This document shows positions 62,790-64,000 of a DNA stretch of 64,000 bases, piece after piece. Source of the stretch: Lachnoclostridium sp. An138 (GTDB lineage: Bacteria > Bacillota > Clostridia > Lachnospirales > Lachnospiraceae); assembly GCF_002160765.1 (NCBI RefSeq), contig NZ_NFLF01000010.1, positions 1-64,000 of the forward strand, given 5' to 3'. The notes below the pieces were generated by a model. The model saw only the letters and a list, made by a program, of their open reading frames with translations. It made no database searches and was not told the origin of the DNA. Position 1 is the stretch's first letter. Every line of letters begins with the position of its first letter. A program made the position numbers and the translations under genes.

Positions 62790-63746
62790 TTACTGCACCT
62801 TAATCTTGCGCATGATTCCTGCTGCCTTTGTGGCCTTCAGCGCCGCGGCCGCAATCATTTCAACCTCTCCTTTTTTCACAGCGCCGGCTTCTGTAAAATC
62901 CGGAAGCCACTGTTTCACCGGAAGCGCACCACTGGGAGAAACTGCGTGGAAACCATCCAGAGCAATTCTCGCGGCATACAGAGACGTCTCTCCGGTACTC
63001 TTGTCCGTCGCTACAATCGGCTCATTGGAACCACTTTTCTCCCCAAAATCCACCAGCAGGATGTCGCCATAGCTCTCCACCTGCTGGCCAAACTCATTCT
63101 TTGCCGTCTGATACATGCCGGCTCTGCGGGCGCAGGCACGGATCTTCGCAATCAGCTTCAGATTTCCTCCGATAAAATCCGGCCTTCCGTCCAGGCCCAT
63201 CAGAAACTCATCCAGCTGGTCCAGGAAGAGCTGATAGTTTTCCGTAACCTTCGCCGTGGTGGAAAGGTCGATTGCCGCAGAAGGTTTATACTCCGTGGAA
63301 CTGCCCTTTACAGCCACATCCAGACCATCAAAAGCCTTCTCATCCTTGCTGGAGTCCCCGATAATCAGTGTCTCGGAGAACAACGCGGAAGCAGACTTGA
63401 TTTTCTGCTGCATCTGGAAGGTCACTTCATCATCCACGCCGCCCATATCTGCGATAACACGGTCAACCTCAAAGGAACCTCCAAAAATCTTCAGGTCCGT
63501 GGTGTACTTCTGCTTCTTAGCTTCGCTCGCAGTATACTCTTCATTTACCGCGCGGAAACCAGCGGTGGAAGGCGTAATCACACGGAAGTATCCATATGTC
63601 ATAGTCGCGCCGCTTCCCACCGGGGAAACGCAGTCATCAAAAATCATATGGTCCAGAAGAAAGCTGGATTTCCGGAATTCATCGATAACTGCCATAGATA
63701 ATTTATCCTGTGTCTTCAGTTTTGCCTGTGCCAGGGTTACTGCCAT
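62790..63746 (-). CDS. Major capsid protein (HK97-fold)
   Basis: This 318-residue capsid protein is typical of Firmicute siphophages: FRKSSFLLDHMIFDDCVSPVGSGATMTYGYFRVITPSTAGFRAVNEEYT, SETLIIGDSSKDEKAFDGLDVAVKG, and C-terminal IAAAALKATKAAGIMRKIKVQ. Strong AAAGGAG lies before the ATG. Confidence 0.92.
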   Translation of the reverse strand: MAVTLAQAKLKTQDKLSMAVIDEFRKSSFLLDHMIFDDCVSPVGSGATMTYGYFRVITPSTAGFRAVNEEYTASEAKKQKYTTDLKIFGGSFEVDRVIADMGGVDDEVTFQMQQKIKSASALFSETLIIGDSSKDEKAFDGLDVAVKGSSTEYKPSAAIDLSTTAKVTENYQLFLDQLDEFLMGLDGRPDFIGGNLKLIAKIRACARRAGMYQTAKNEFGQQVESYGDILLVDFGEKSGSNEPIVATDKSTGETSLYAARIALDGFHAVSPSGALPVKQWLPDFTEAGAVKKGEVEMIAAAALKATKAAGIMRKIKVQ

Positions 63747-63761
63747 AATTTCTTCACTCCT

Positions 63762-64000
63762 TTACCTTTTCAGTGCCTCAGACACCGCGCCCTTTAAGGT
63801 CACCGGTTCATTTCCCTGCTGCTGATTGTTAGCGGCTCCCACTTGAACGAACCCGGAAGAACCGTAGGCCTGCGGCTTCAGAGCCGGAATATCCTCCAGG
63901 ACCTTATTAAGCGATGTCTTCAACGTCTCTTCATTGATTTTCCCGTCCTGTCCCATCACCTGGCCCAAATCAGCCATTTTCAGGACATAAGGAATGGTTT
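63762..64000 (-). CDS. Capsid scaffolding protein, C-terminal part (runs off the window)
   Basis: The frame is open to the window edge, so the ATG at 63975-63977 is probably internal. The visible residues include IPYVLKMADLGQVMGQDGKINEETLKTSLNKVLEDIPALKP, a Gln/Asn-rich stretch (AANNQQQGNEPV), and a C-terminal helix. The place directly before the capsid gene and the composition fit a DUF4355-like scaffold. Confidence 0.7.
   Translation of the reverse strand, partial: TIPYVLKMADLGQVMGQDGKINEETLKTSLNKVLEDIPALKPQAYGSSGFVQVGAANNQQQGNEPVTLKGAVSEALKR

Larger units (their letters stand above)
46534..64000 (-). mobile_element. Siphophage-type prophage, left end inside cotJC (partial)
   Basis: From the cotJC break to the window end, all but the recombinase and two silent cassettes are phage genes on the minus strand. 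They follow the standard late order reversed: scaffold, capsid, connectors, tail, tape measure, baseplate, fibre, holin, amidase. Integrase, replication and packaging genes, and the other att site with the missing cotJC 5' end, must lie beyond 64000. The left attachment site should be within about 46500-46545. The short duplicated core cannot be defined from one end. Confidence 0.9.

Overview
The window is about 46 kb of chromosomal core genes from a spore-forming Firmicute of the Clostridia, most likely a Lachnospiraceae member, followed by about 17.5 kb of a siphophage-type prophage that runs off the right edge. This placement rests on the gene set: LeuA and LeuCD under T-box and LysR control, an SleB-like cortex hydrolase, a CotJC-type catalase, HflKC, a DUF6472-like protein and a yybP-ykoY riboswitch, with moderate GC and strong AGGAGG ribosome sites. 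I could not name a genus. Nearly all host genes lie on the minus strand. Long plus-strand ORFs opposite them are antisense shadows. Layout of the host part, left to right: a truncated metallo-beta-lactamase-fold gene; a nitrilase-family amidohydrolase and leuA behind a leucine T-box; an SleB-like hydrolase; a DUF6512-like membrane protein; leuD and leuC with a divergent LysR regulator; glmS; pnp and rpsO separated by a long RNA hairpin; hflC/hflK; an SH3-NlpC/P60 endopeptidase; the rimP-nusA-ylxR-ylxQ-infB-rbfA-nrnA-truB-ribF operon ending in a membrane-anchored Mrr-like nuclease; purC-purF-purB; a plus-strand oxidoreductase and HD-domain pair; a P-type cation ATPase behind a manganese (yybP-ykoY) riboswitch; pyk-mutS-mutL-glycosyltransferase-DUF6472; lysA with a divergent LysR regulator. 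At about 46.5 kb a CotJC-type manganese catalase gene has lost its 5' end exactly where the prophage begins. This makes the prophage a candidate skin-like element that restores a spore-coat gene on excision. Read right to left, its genes give scaffold, major capsid, connectors, tail terminator, tail tube, tail chaperones (apparently made by programmed frameshifting), a Com-like zinc ribbon, tape measure, baseplate proteins, tail fibre, lysis cassette, a tandem Tad2-like (DUF2829) anti-defence candidate, an amidase, and an AT-rich membrane-protein gene with its own promoter at the junction. The most notable system is at 50.5-53.5 kb. Four alternative tail-collar C-terminal cassettes sit in two tail-to-tail pairs, each beginning at an identical 17-bp site, around a tyrosine recombinase gene. 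Only the outermost cassette is joined to the constant fibre N-terminus. This is a phage tail-fibre shufflon expected to switch receptor specificity, and the recombinase promoter overlaps one of the recombination sites.
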